DNA of 64,000 nt, from the NCBI GenBank assembly GCA_964415195.1, contig CAYPYD010000004.1:62001-126000 (forward strand). Direction: 5' to 3'. Positions 49,925-57,758 of this stretch are shown one piece after another. The notes beneath the pieces were generated by a model. The model did not search any database and was not told the DNA's origin. It saw only the letters and a program-made list of their open reading frames with translations. The stretch's first letter is position 1. Every line of letters begins with the position of its first letter. Both the position numbers and the translations under genes were made by a program. The stretch is from WTXA01 sp964415195. Its GTDB lineage: Bacteria > Bacillota > TC1.

Positions 49925-50839
49925 TTATTTTAACAGCTTTAGCTGATCGTCGTACATTTTAGCAGGTAGTTGGATATAGCCAACTTCTGTTGCAAGGTCA
50001 GCAGCATTTTTAATATAAAACTTTAGAAATTCCATAACTTCTTTTTTATCAAGTGATGCTTTATTCACGTAGATGAATAGTGGTCTTGATAATGGAGTGT
50101 AAGTTCCATCTTCAATTGTTTTAGGTGATGGTTTTACATCGTTGACTGAAACTACTTTTAGTTTGTCTTTGTTTTCTTCATAGTAGGCATATCCGAAGAA
50201 ACCAAGCGCATTTTTGTCTCCGGCAATACCTTGTACTAGTACGTTGTCATCTTCGCTTCCAGTGAAGTCTTGTCTGATTGCTCCACTTTTGCCGTTAATA
50301 GTTTCAGTAAAGTAGTCGAAAGTTCCAGAGTCAGTACCTGGTGCATATAGTTTGATTTTTTCATCAGGCCATGCTGGATTTACATCTTTCCAAGTTTGTA
50401 CTTTGCTGTCTGGTGCCCAGATCATTTTAAGTTCTTCTTTTGTTAGGTTTTTAACCCAATTGTTATCTTTATTTACTATTATTGAAAGACCATCGAAGGC
50501 TATTTTTAGCTCAAGGTATTCAATTCCTGCTGCTTTAGCTGCTGCTGCTTCTTCTGCTTTGATTGGTCTTGAAGCATCGGCGATGTCTATTTCTCCAGCA
50601 ATAAATTTCTTGAAGCCTCCGCCAGTTCCTGAAACACCTACTGGGATTTGCATGTCTGGGTTAAGTCCGATAAATTCCTCGGCTACTGCCTCAGTTATTG
50701 GAAATACTGTAGATGAGCCGTCAATCCTTATTTCTCCTGTAAGTCCTGTGGCTGTTTGTTCACCGCAAGCTGTTAGGACTAGTGGTGCTACTAGAGCTAT
50801 TGTTAGTATTGTTGCAATTTTTTTAGTTATTGATTTCAA
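49925..50839 (-). CDS. pstS: Phosphate-binding lipoprotein
   Basis: 304 aa. Signal peptide with lipobox VLTAC, then IRIDGSSTVFPITEAVAEEF, the phosphate-binding opening of PstS, VSGTGGGFKKFIAGEIDIADASRPI and APGTDSGTFDYFTETI. It captures phosphate at the outer membrane face and is made in excess in such operons. First gene of the operon; the upstream region has Pho-box-like repeats. Confidence 0.96.
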   Translation of the reverse strand: MKSITKKIATILTIALVAPLVLTACGEQTATGLTGEIRIDGSSTVFPITEAVAEEFIGLNPDMQIPVGVSGTGGGFKKFIAGEIDIADASRPIKAEEAAAAKAAGIEYLELKIAFDGLSIIVNKDNNWVKNLTKEELKMIWAPDSKVQTWKDVNPAWPDEKIKLYAPGTDSGTFDYFTETINGKSGAIRQDFTGSEDDNVLVQGIAGDKNALGFFGYAYYEENKDKLKVVSVNDVKPSPKTIEDGTYTPLSRPLFIYVNKASLDKKEVMEFLKFYIKNAADLATEVGYIQLPAKMYDDQLKLLK

Positions 50840-50874
50840 TTTTCATTTCTCCTCTCAATCTCTTCTTTAACCTA

Positions 50875-50928
50875 AGTATAGATGGCTAATGTTTTGTGAA
50901 TATTTTGTTTATGTTAAATCTGTGTTAA
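50875..50928 (-). promoter_or_regulatory. pstS promoter with Pho-box-like repeats
   Basis: On the minus strand, TTAACA occurs at 50923-50928 and 50912-50917 (11-bp spacing), followed at the same spacing by weaker AAAATA and AAAACA. TATACT (50875-50880) is a likely -10 box. The 11-bp period of TTAACA-like units is the pattern bound by PhoP in Bacillus. Confidence 0.5.
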
Positions 50929-51023
50929 ATTGTTTATTGCATATTTATGACTAATGTCATATATTGGACATAGGTTGATAAATAAGTTTGTATTATGCAA
51001 TAAATTTATATGGAGGAATATAC

Positions 51024-51779
51024 ATGAGAATGCCAGTTATTTTTGTAGGACACGGGTCCCCGATGAATGCTATAGAGGACAATAACTTTACCGAAGGTTG
51101 GCAGGAGCTTGGAGAAAAGATTCCAAGACCTAAGGCTATATTATCTATTAGTGCTCATTGGCAAACAAGAGGGACTAGGGTTAACGATTTAAAGAATCCT
51201 AAACAGATTTATGACTTTTATGGATTTCCTCGTGATTTGTATGAGGTTATTTATGATGTTGATGGAGATGAGGATTTAGCCAATAGAGTAAAGGACATAT
51301 TAGGAGAGTCAGTAAGTGTTGATAATAGCTGGGGGGTAGATCATGGTACCTGGTCTGTTTTATCAAAGATCTTTCCAAAAGCAGATATACCAGTTGTTCA
51401 GGTTAGTTTGAATTATGATATGTCACCAAGTGAGCATTTTGATTTAGGCAGCAGCTTGTCTGTTTTGAGAGCTGAAGGTTATTTAATATTTGGTAGTGGT
51501 AATATTGTTCATAATTTAGGAAATATAAATTGGAATCAAAGTGGTGGTTTTAGTTGGGCAGAAGAGTTTGATAATATGGTTAAGAAACATATATTAACAG
51601 GAGACTATTATCCTTTAATTGAGCTTGGTCATGGAGGTAGTCTTGCAGTTCCTACTAGAGAGCATTTTTTACCTCTATTATGTTGTCTGGGGTCTGTCCT
51701 TGAGGGTGATAAGGTCGAGGTGTTTAATGAGGAATGTGTTCTTGGATCTATTTCAATGACTAGCTATATATTCAAATAA
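51024..51779 (+). CDS. DODA-type extradiol aromatic-ring-opening dioxygenase
   Basis: 251 aa from the ATG at 51024, behind GGAGGA. MPVIFVGHGSPMNAIEDN, AILSISAHWQTRGT, NSWGVDHGTWSVLSKIFPKADIPVVQVSLN and LIFGSGNIVHNLG are hallmarks of the class III (LigB) dioxygenase/4,5-DOPA dioxygenase-like (YgiD) family; the His residues in GHGSP, SAHW and DHGTW hold the metal. In an anaerobe the natural reaction is unclear. Its 3' end contains the upstream part of the wzz promoter. Confidence 0.9.
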   Translation: MRMPVIFVGHGSPMNAIEDNNFTEGWQELGEKIPRPKAILSISAHWQTRGTRVNDLKNPKQIYDFYGFPRDLYEVIYDVDGDEDLANRVKDILGESVSVDNSWGVDHGTWSVLSKIFPKADIPVVQVSLNYDMSPSEHFDLGSSLSVLRAEGYLIFGSGNIVHNLGNINWNQSGGFSWAEEFDNMVKKHILTGDYYPLIELGHGGSLAVPTREHFLPLLCCLGSVLEGDKVEVFNEECVLGSISMTSYIFK

Positions 51780-51790
51780 AAGCAGATTTA

Positions 51791-51799
51791 TGTTATAAT
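51791..51799 (+). promoter_or_regulatory. wzz promoter, extended -10
   Basis: TGT-TATAAT at 51791-51799; the -35 position (TTCAAA, 51771-51776) lies in the last codons of the dioxygenase gene. The same sequence, damaged in the -35 part, recurs before murJ. Confidence 0.6.
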
Positions 51800-51832
51800 G
51801 TAAAAGTTATTAATTCAATTTGGAGGTACTTT

Positions 51833-52462
51833 ATGGAAGATTATGAAGAATTTAATTTTATTGATTTTATTTTAAGGATAAAGAAGAGATTTGTATTGGT
51901 TGTAGGAATTATTATAGTTGCAACTATTATTCCATTACTGTCAGGTATTGTTTTATACAAACCTGTCTATGAAGCTAAAACGGGAATTATTGTGGAAATG
52001 CCTAAACAAGATATAGACTCTCGTGCTACTGATAATACAATGTACTCAAGCTTGATGGCAACATATATTCAGATAGCTAAGACAAATAATATAGCAGAAA
52101 TGGTTGCTTCTGAATTAAAGGATATTACTAAAGAAGAATTATTAAATGGCGTAGATGTGACAACTCAAGAAACAAGTATGTTTATGTATATTTCAATAAC
52201 TAACAAGGATCCTAATATTGCATATAAGGCTGTTAATGCATATACAAAAGCATTTTTAATAAGAGCTAGTGAATTAATGCCGGAAGGTAAATTAACCATA
52301 TTTGATGATAGTCAAAAGCCAACTAGCCCTATAAATAGCGCAGTAAACATTACTAATGTTATTATAGGATTTGTTTTAGGTGTTATGGTTTCAAGTACAT
52401 TAGCATATATTCTGGAAGAAATAGAAATCAAGAAAAAAAATAAAGAAATTAAAAATATTTAA
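51833..52462 (+). CDS. Wzz/CapA-type polysaccharide chain-length determinant
   Basis: 209 aa. Two membrane helices (about 17-40 and 170-192) flank an extracytoplasmic coiled domain, and a proline-containing KPTSPINSAVNITN segment precedes the second helix, as in YveK/CapA/Wzz co-polymerases. It would set chain length with the EpsG-like polymerase at 38 kb. It is separated from that cluster by the pst operon, and no tyrosine kinase or phosphatase gene is beside it. Confidence 0.87.
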   Translation: MEDYEEFNFIDFILRIKKRFVLVVGIIIVATIIPLLSGIVLYKPVYEAKTGIIVEMPKQDIDSRATDNTMYSSLMATYIQIAKTNNIAEMVASELKDITKEELLNGVDVTTQETSMFMYISITNKDPNIAYKAVNAYTKAFLIRASELMPEGKLTIFDDSQKPTSPINSAVNITNVIIGFVLGVMVSSTLAYILEEIEIKKKNKEIKNI

Positions 52463-52491
52463 TTGCACAAATAAAAAGTAATATAAGAAGT

Positions 52492-52525
52492 GATAGCAGA
52501 TATTATAGAATATCTGCTATCTTTT
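52492..52525 (+). terminator. Intrinsic terminator after wzz
   Basis: GATAGCAGATATT (52492-52504) pairs perfectly with 52509-52521 around ATAG, then TTTT. Confidence 0.9.
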
Positions 52526-52529
52526 CGTA

Positions 52530-52559
52530 TTGACAATTGAGTTGTCACTCAACTATAAT
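52530..52559 (+). promoter_or_regulatory. Promoter of the metal-efflux operon
   Basis: TTGACA (52530-52535), 18-bp spacer, TATAAT (52554-52559): both boxes are perfect. The first ArsR operator fills the spacer. Confidence 0.85.
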
Positions 52560-52588
52560 ATTAATAGGATGATTGAGAGAGTGCTCAA
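52537..52588. promoter_or_regulatory. Two identical ArsR/CadC-type operators
   Basis: TTGAG-N6-CTCAA occurs at 52537-52552 (between -35 and -10) and again at 52573-52588 (downstream of the -10 box), 36 bp centre to centre. Both half sites are identical in the two copies. They are the expected targets of the ArsR-family repressor that follows. Confidence 0.7.
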
Positions 52589-52623
52589 CTAATGAATAAA
52601 GAAGTTAGGATGGAAGTGATTTT

Positions 52624-53010
52624 ATGAATAAGAAAGATATAATATGTGACTGCAGCGTTATACATGAAGATAGCGTTGAAGAAGTCCGTAAGAAAATGCC
52701 CCAAGAAGAGCATTTATATGAACTGGCAGACTTCTTCAAGGTGCTAGGGGATAGTACCAGAGTCAAAATAATGTGGGCTCTTGATATGGAGGAACTATGT
52801 GTCTGCGATTTAGCTGTTCTATTGAACATGACCAAATCCGCAATATCACACCAACTAAGATCCTTACGTGAGGCAAGACTGGTCAAATTCAGAAAAGATG
52901 GCAAGGTAGTGTATTATTCATTAGCTGACCACCATGTAAAGCAAGTGTTTGAAATGGGTTATCAACATATTAAGGAAGAAAGAGTAAATAACAATGAAGA
53001 AAACATATAA
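52624..53010 (+). CDS. ArsR/SmtB-family metal-sensing repressor (CadC/CmtR-like)
   Basis: 128 aa. Winged helix with FKVLGDSTRVKIMWALDMEELCVCDLAVLLNMTKSAISHQLRSLR; the ELCVCDL segment is the alpha-3 metal-binding motif of CadC-type sensors, and the N-terminal CDCS offers further thiolate ligands for Cd, Pb or Zn. The C-terminal His residues (DHHVKQ ... H) fit an additional alpha-5 zinc site. It would hold the operon silent until metal binds. It overlaps the next gene by 17 nt. Confidence 0.92.
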   Translation: MNKKDIICDCSVIHEDSVEEVRKKMPQEEHLYELADFFKVLGDSTRVKIMWALDMEELCVCDLAVLLNMTKSAISHQLRSLREARLVKFRKDGKVVYYSLADHHVKQVFEMGYQHIKEERVNNNEENI

Positions 53011-53230
53011 ATTAGAAAATCTAGGTTGTGCCAACTGTGCAGCCAAGATGGAACATAAAATATCTAAATTGAAGGGTGTTGAAGAATCAACAGTAAACTT
53101 CTTTACAGGTAAACTTGTATTAGTATTTGGAGATGTGGTTGGAGAGTTAGAAGTGGAGCAATTAACAAAAGAAATAGAAAAGATTATCAAGAAAATAGAA
53201 CCACAAGTTAAATTGAAGGAAATAGGTTAG
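52994..53230 (+). CDS. Free-standing heavy-metal-associated (HMA) domain protein
   Basis: 78 aa. Ferredoxin-like HMA fold with the metal site GCANCAAKMEHKI (CxxC), as in the N-terminus of Zn/Cd ATPases or CopZ-type chaperones. The GCANCAAKME form is more like the cadmium/zinc ATPase type than the copper chaperone type (MxCxxC with M before). It sits 4 nt before the ATPase, which lacks this domain, so it is a split-off domain working in trans. Confidence 0.88.
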   Translation: MKKTYKLENLGCANCAAKMEHKISKLKGVEESTVNFFTGKLVLVFGDVVGELEVEQLTKEIEKIIKKIEPQVKLKEIG

Positions 53231-53234
53231 ATGT

Positions 53235-55109
53235 ATGAATAAAAGACTAATACAAATAATTGGTGCATTAATTGTATATATTCCAACCTTCTTCATAAGT
53301 GAGGGAACACCCCTTCAACTCATTCTCTATATTGTAAGCTATCTAATAGTTGGTGGTTCAGTTCTGCTAAACGCTATTAGGAACATGAGACCAGGAAGTT
53401 TCTTTGATGAAAGTTTTTTAATGTCAATTGCAACTATAGGTGCTTTCTATATTAGAGAATATCCAGAAGCAATCGCTGTAATGCTTTTTTATCAAATAGG
53501 TGAATATTTCCAGGACTATGCAGTTAATAAATCAAAAAAATCAATAAGCGGATTAATGGAACTTCGTGCTGACCATGCTAATCTTAAGATAAATGGGGAT
53601 ATTTTCAGGGTTGATCCTGAGTCAGTAGAAATTGGAAGCTTAATTCTAGTAAAGGCAGGGGAAAGAATACCTCTCGACGGAGTTATTGTAGAGGGTAATT
53701 CCTTTATCGATACTTCAGCCCTTACTGGTGAGGCAATACCATCTGAAGTTGGAATTGGGTCAGAGATTCTAAGTGGTTGTGTAAACCTTAATGGACTGTT
53801 AGTGGTAAGAACAACTAACACTTATGGTGAATCTACAGTAAGTAGAATATTGGAGCTCGTGGAAAATGCCAGTGGTAAAAAATCAAGTCAGGAAAAGTTT
53901 ATAACTAGATTTGCCAGATACTATACTCCGGTTGTGGTGATTATTGGTGTAATGCTAGCAACTATACCTCCTTTTTTACTGGGTATGGGGACTTTTGATA
54001 CCTGGCTTTATAGGGCCTTAGCTTTCTTGGTGGTTTCTTGTCCATGTGCCTTGGTTGTATCAATACCTTTAAGTTTCTTTGCTGGAATTGGGGCTGCTTC
54101 CAAGGAAGGGATATTAGTTAAGGGAGGCAATTACCTTGAAGCTTTAGCTAAGGTGGATACTGTAGTCTTTGATAAGACGGGGACTTTGACTAAAGGAGTC
54201 TTTGATGTTGAAAACATTGTAACTTCTAATGGGGTGGATAGTAAGGACTTATTAGAAATGGCCGCTTATGGTGAAGCTCATTCAAGTCATCCTATATCTG
54301 ATTCTTTAAAAAGAGCATATGGTGCAGAAATTATTGATAAGAGAATTGGGGATGTTCAAGAAATTCCAGGACTTGGTATCATTGCTTATGTTGATGGTAG
54401 AAAAGTTGTTATTGGGAATAAGAAATTAATGGAACAAGAAGGTCTTTTGTATGAAGGTGATAGTAATGGCGTACATGGTACAGTAGTCCATATTGGAATT
54501 GATGGAATTTATGGTGGCTATATTACTATAGCTGATGAAATTAAGGCAGACACCTTAGCAACAATTAAGGAGTTAAGAAAGTTGGGTGTGACAAAAATAG
54601 TTATGCTGACTGGAGACTCTATTAAGACTGCAAAGAAAGTTGCAGAGGAACTAGGAATTGTAGAATATTATGGAGAGCTTATGCCAGGTGATAAATTGGA
54701 TAAGTTAGAAGCTTTTTTGAATATTAATAGTAAAAATATGAAGAGTAATGGGAAAGGTAAAGTCATCTTTGTTGGAGATGGAATTAATGATGCGCCTGTT
54801 CTTGCTAGAGCTGATATTGGGATAGCTATGGGTGGTCTTGGTAGAGATGCAGCTATTGAGGCTGCAGATGTGGTTATTATGCAAGATGAACCAATAAAGG
54901 TAGTAACAGCTATTAAACTTGGTAGAAGGATAGTAGGGATTGCTACGGCTAATATAGTTATGGCTCTTGGGATTAAGGCTATAGTGCTGGTCCTTAGTGC
55001 TTTAGGTTATGCAAGTCTTTGGATGGCAGTTTTTGCAGATGTGGGAGTTACTGTCTTGGCGGTTTTTAATTCCTTGAGAGCCTTGAGAAGAAAGGGGTAT
55101 AAATTATGA
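53235..55109 (+). CDS. Zn/Cd/Pb-translocating P1B-type ATPase
   Basis: 624 aa, shorter than CadA/ZntA because the N-terminal HMA is encoded separately. Features: SALTGEAIP (actuator), VVSCPCALVVSIP (CPC metal site in helix 6), FDKTGTLTKG (phosphorylated Asp), SSHPIS (nucleotide HP), VGDGINDAPVLARADIGIAMG. The last helices have KAIVLVL and FADVGVTVLAVFNSLR, the Lys and Asp typical of the Zn/Cd/Pb subgroup. It exports metal under ArsR control. The pirin gene overlaps its end by 4 nt. Confidence 0.93.
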   Translation: MNKRLIQIIGALIVYIPTFFISEGTPLQLILYIVSYLIVGGSVLLNAIRNMRPGSFFDESFLMSIATIGAFYIREYPEAIAVMLFYQIGEYFQDYAVNKSKKSISGLMELRADHANLKINGDIFRVDPESVEIGSLILVKAGERIPLDGVIVEGNSFIDTSALTGEAIPSEVGIGSEILSGCVNLNGLLVVRTTNTYGESTVSRILELVENASGKKSSQEKFITRFARYYTPVVVIIGVMLATIPPFLLGMGTFDTWLYRALAFLVVSCPCALVVSIPLSFFAGIGAASKEGILVKGGNYLEALAKVDTVVFDKTGTLTKGVFDVENIVTSNGVDSKDLLEMAAYGEAHSSHPISDSLKRAYGAEIIDKRIGDVQEIPGLGIIAYVDGRKVVIGNKKLMEQEGLLYEGDSNGVHGTVVHIGIDGIYGGYITIADEIKADTLATIKELRKLGVTKIVMLTGDSIKTAKKVAEELGIVEYYGELMPGDKLDKLEAFLNINSKNMKSNGKGKVIFVGDGINDAPVLARADIGIAMGGLGRDAAIEAADVVIMQDEPIKVVTAIKLGRRIVGIATANIVMALGIKAIVLVLSALGYASLWMAVFADVGVTVLAVFNSLRALRRKGYKL

Positions 55110-55939
55110 ATGAAAAAAGAAGTGTTGAAAAATTGATTAGAGGTAGAAAAGCTATTGATGGGGCTGGAGTTAGTCTTATTAGGATTTTTGGTTATGGTGA
55201 TACGAAGGATATGGATCCGTTTTTAATGCTTGATGCTTTTGATTCTACTAATAGTGAGGACTATATTAAGGGATTTCCTTGGCATCCTCACCGTGGTATT
55301 GAGACTGTTACTTATCTTCTTGATGGTATTATTGAGCATGGTGATAGTCTTGGTAATAAGGGGGTTATCGGGGCAGGAGATTGTCAATGGATGACTGCAG
55401 GTTCAGGTATTATCCATCAGGAGATGCCTCTTTCTTCAGATAGATTAAGAGGTTTGCAATTATGGGTCAATCTGCCACAAAAGGATAAGATGACAGCTCC
55501 AAAGTATAATGGGATTGAAGCTGATCAGGTGCCAACTGTTAATGAAGATGGAGCAGTTGTGAAGATTATTGCTGGTCGTTACGAGGAAACTGATGGTGCC
55601 TTTCAGCCTGAGTTTGTGAAGATAAATTATTTTGATGTGGAGATTGATGGTGGTAGAAAGTGGTCTTATAGGTCGGATAGTGAATTGAATCAGTTCATAT
55701 ATATTTTAGAGGGTAGAGGGACTGTAGGTAATGATAGTATTGAGGAGCATAGTTGTCTTCTTCTAGGAACTGGTGAGGAGTTGGAAGTTGTTGCTAGTGA
55801 ATCTGGTATTAGATTTGTTCTCTTAGAGGGTTATAGGTTAGGTGAGCCTATTGCCTGGGGTGGTCCTATTGTTATGAATACTAAGGATGAATTGAACCTA
55901 GCTTTTAAAGAACTGGATGAGGGTACTTTTATTAAGTAA
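55106..55939 (+). CDS. Pirin family protein
   Basis: 277 aa. Bicupin with the pirin N-terminal metal set: DPFLMLDAFD, FPWHPHRGIETVTYLLDGIIEHGDSLGNKG, AGSGIIHQEMP (His, His, His and Glu ligands). Bacterial pirins bind Fe or other metals, and some act as quercetinases or as regulators of central metabolism. The ATGA overlap joins it to the metal ATPase gene, yet its role there is unclear. Confidence 0.92.
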   Translation: MNEKRSVEKLIRGRKAIDGAGVSLIRIFGYGDTKDMDPFLMLDAFDSTNSEDYIKGFPWHPHRGIETVTYLLDGIIEHGDSLGNKGVIGAGDCQWMTAGSGIIHQEMPLSSDRLRGLQLWVNLPQKDKMTAPKYNGIEADQVPTVNEDGAVVKIIAGRYEETDGAFQPEFVKINYFDVEIDGGRKWSYRSDSELNQFIYILEGRGTVGNDSIEEHSCLLLGTGEELEVVASESGIRFVLLEGYRLGEPIAWGGPIVMNTKDELNLAFKELDEGTFIK

Positions 55940-55983
55940 GTTTTATTGGTACAATGTTGTTAATATATGAGGGAGGTGTTTTA

Positions 55984-56325
55984 ATGAATTTATTTTCCAA
56001 GGATAAGGAAATTATCTTCAAGATTGTTAATGGGATTTTGCTAATTTGGTTTATTGCCGCAGTTATTCTGACAGCTAATAGTATTATTGAGTATGTGGTC
56101 AGGGAACCTGTGCCAACTTATCAGGAGTTTAGGGAAACTGAGTTTAAGAATTATCCTGAAGAAAAAGGTAATGAGATGACTGAGGCTGAAGTTAGGAAGA
56201 TGTATGATCAATCTTATCAAGGTCGTGATGCTTATTCCTTAAGGTTTATGTTTACTAGTTTGGCTAATGTTATTATTGTGGGTGGAGCGATATTAGTAAT
56301 TAACAAAACACCTAAGAAAAACTAG
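55984..56325 (+). CDS. Small two-helix membrane protein, paralogue 1
   Basis: 113 aa from the ATG at 55984, behind GGGAGGTG. N-terminus MNLFSKDKEIIFKIVNG, a membrane helix (about 14-36), a charged middle (YQEFRETEFKNYPEEKGNEMTEAEV) and a second helix (about 85-105), ending NKTPKKN. The gene right after it is a shorter relative with the same two ends. I recognise no named family, and the function is unknown. Confidence 0.82.
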   Translation: MNLFSKDKEIIFKIVNGILLIWFIAAVILTANSIIEYVVREPVPTYQEFRETEFKNYPEEKGNEMTEAEVRKMYDQSYQGRDAYSLRFMFTSLANVIIVGGAILVINKTPKKN

Positions 56326-56350
56326 AAGAATAGATAATGGAGGTAATTAA

Positions 56351-56620
56351 ATGAACTTATTTGATAGAGACAAGGAACTTATTTTTAGAATTGTTAATGG
56401 TATTTTGTTGATTTGGTTTGTGGCAGCAATTGTTTTTACTGCTAGTAGCATTATTAATTTGGTGATTGCAGATCCATATGTGAATCCATATGGTCAAGGT
56501 GGTATGGATGTTTATCAAATCAGAGGTTTGTTAGGATCTATTGCTAATGTGATTATTGTTGGTGTAGCATTATTTATTATTAATAAACCTAAGAAAACTG
56601 AAGATAAGAAGGTAGAATAA
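56351..56620 (+). CDS. Small two-helix membrane protein, paralogue 2
   Basis: 89 aa. The N-terminus MNLFDRDKELIFRIVNGILL and the end SIANVIIVGVALFIINKPKK match the preceding protein almost residue for residue, while the middle is about 30 residues shorter and Gly/Tyr-rich. It is a local tandem duplication with a deleted or replaced central loop. GGAGG precedes the start. Function unknown. Confidence 0.82.
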   Translation: MNLFDRDKELIFRIVNGILLIWFVAAIVFTASSIINLVIADPYVNPYGQGGMDVYQIRGLLGSIANVIIVGVALFIINKPKKTEDKKVE

Positions 56621-56621
56621 A

Positions 56622-56698
56622 AAATAAGTACAGAAGAATAAGAAAAAATACAGAATAAGAAAAAAATACAGAAAAATAGAATAAAGTAAAGAAAAAGG
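56622..56698. repeat. A-rich imperfect tandem repeat
   Basis: About four imperfect copies of an AATAAGAAAAAATACAG-like unit of 14-18 nt lie between the paralogue stop and the terminator. It is low-complexity DNA with no open frame of note. Confidence 0.6.
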
Positions 56699-56725
56699 AG
56701 CAACATTAGTTGCTCCTTTTTCCTC
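56692..56725. terminator. Bidirectional terminator
   Basis: AAAAAGGAGCAAC (56692-56704) pairs with 56709-56721 around ATTA; T-runs follow on both strands, between convergent genes. Confidence 0.92.
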
Positions 56726-56773
56726 TTTCTTAAAACAATAATTACAAAAGGTTTGGGTTGAAATAAACCTTGG

Positions 56774-57643
56774 TTATGCGTTGTATTCGTCTTCTAGTCT
56801 TTCGGCTATTAGTTTGACCATAGCTTCGGTTGTTCCATCTCTATAAAAACTATCTATGCATTCATAGTATCTTATTTTGTCACCTTTTTTGATAGTGATT
56901 GGCAGATATCCATTCTTTATTAGGTTCATATTTAAGATGATTCTTCCTGTTCGGCTGTTGCCGTTAAAGAATGGGTGAATACCTTCAAACTTGAGTAGAA
57001 AATATGCTGCTTTCTCGATTGGATGAGCCTTGCTTTTAGAAAACTCATCTAGTAGTTTGAATATTTTATTGCTTATCTTGTATGGTTCAGGAGGCAGGTG
57101 AAAAGCACCGAGTACCTTTACTGGCATATGACGATAGACACCTTTGTATTCAGGCTTGTCCAATAAGACCAGTGAATGTATATTCTTGATTAATTCCTCA
57201 TTTAGGACTGATTTTTTAGCAACTAATTCAAGCATATAGTTATAGGCATCTCTGCCGCCTACTGTTTCTAGGTGATCCTTTAGTGGTTTTTTGTCTATTG
57301 TCTTACCTTCAAGGACCATTGAGGTTTCTTCCTTGTTAATTGAATTTCCAACTATAGCATTTGAATTATAGATAAAATCTACTAAAAAATCTTTTCTTGG
57401 TTTTTTGCCTTTGTTTTTTTCCTTTAGGGAATCTATTTTGGCAAATAGTGGCTGATAAGCCTTAGGTATTATTTTACCTTTTAAACGCCTGTTATCTGCT
57501 GGTTTTTCAGCATTTGCTGGAATTAAATAAATGCCACCAGTCTTGGTGACACCTTCAATCTTAGCTTCTTGACAAAGCACACGTACTCTACGATCTGATA
57601 GACCCCATTTTTTTGCTGCTTCAGCTACTTTTATATATTCCAT
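56774..57643 (-). CDS. Fic-family protein with N-terminal HTH and altered Fic motif
   Basis: 289 aa from the ATG at 57643, 7 nt behind GGAGG. Residues 1-45 form an excisionase/MerR-like helix-turn-helix (IKVAEAAKKWGLSDRRVRVLCQ). The Fic domain follows. The active-site loop is HPFFNGNSRTGR at 223-234; the usual form is HPFx(D/E)GN(G/K)RxxR, so the acidic Mg-binding residue is Asn and the next Gly is Ser. The self-inhibitory helix motif (S/T)xxxE(G/N) reads SNAIVGN (94-100), with Val98 replacing Glu. The protein may be inactive, act on another nucleotide, or lack normal inhibition. Confidence 0.88.
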   Translation of the reverse strand: MEYIKVAEAAKKWGLSDRRVRVLCQEAKIEGVTKTGGIYLIPANAEKPADNRRLKGKIIPKAYQPLFAKIDSLKEKNKGKKPRKDFLVDFIYNSNAIVGNSINKEETSMVLEGKTIDKKPLKDHLETVGGRDAYNYMLELVAKKSVLNEELIKNIHSLVLLDKPEYKGVYRHMPVKVLGAFHLPPEPYKISNKIFKLLDEFSKSKAHPIEKAAYFLLKFEGIHPFFNGNSRTGRIILNMNLIKNGYLPITIKKGDKIRYYECIDSFYRDGTTEAMVKLIAERLEDEYNA

Positions 57644-57758
57644 TGGCACACCTCCGTTGCTAATTACTTGTTATCAGTAATATACCACTCGTGAGGAACA
57701 ATATCAATAGATAATTTAAAAAAAACTATATATTATTCCTGTTATTTTTTAGGCCAAA

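Noticed and set aside
56622..56698. CRISPR-like repeat
   Set aside because: Units are short, A-rich, imperfect and without unique spacers; it is low-complexity DNA.
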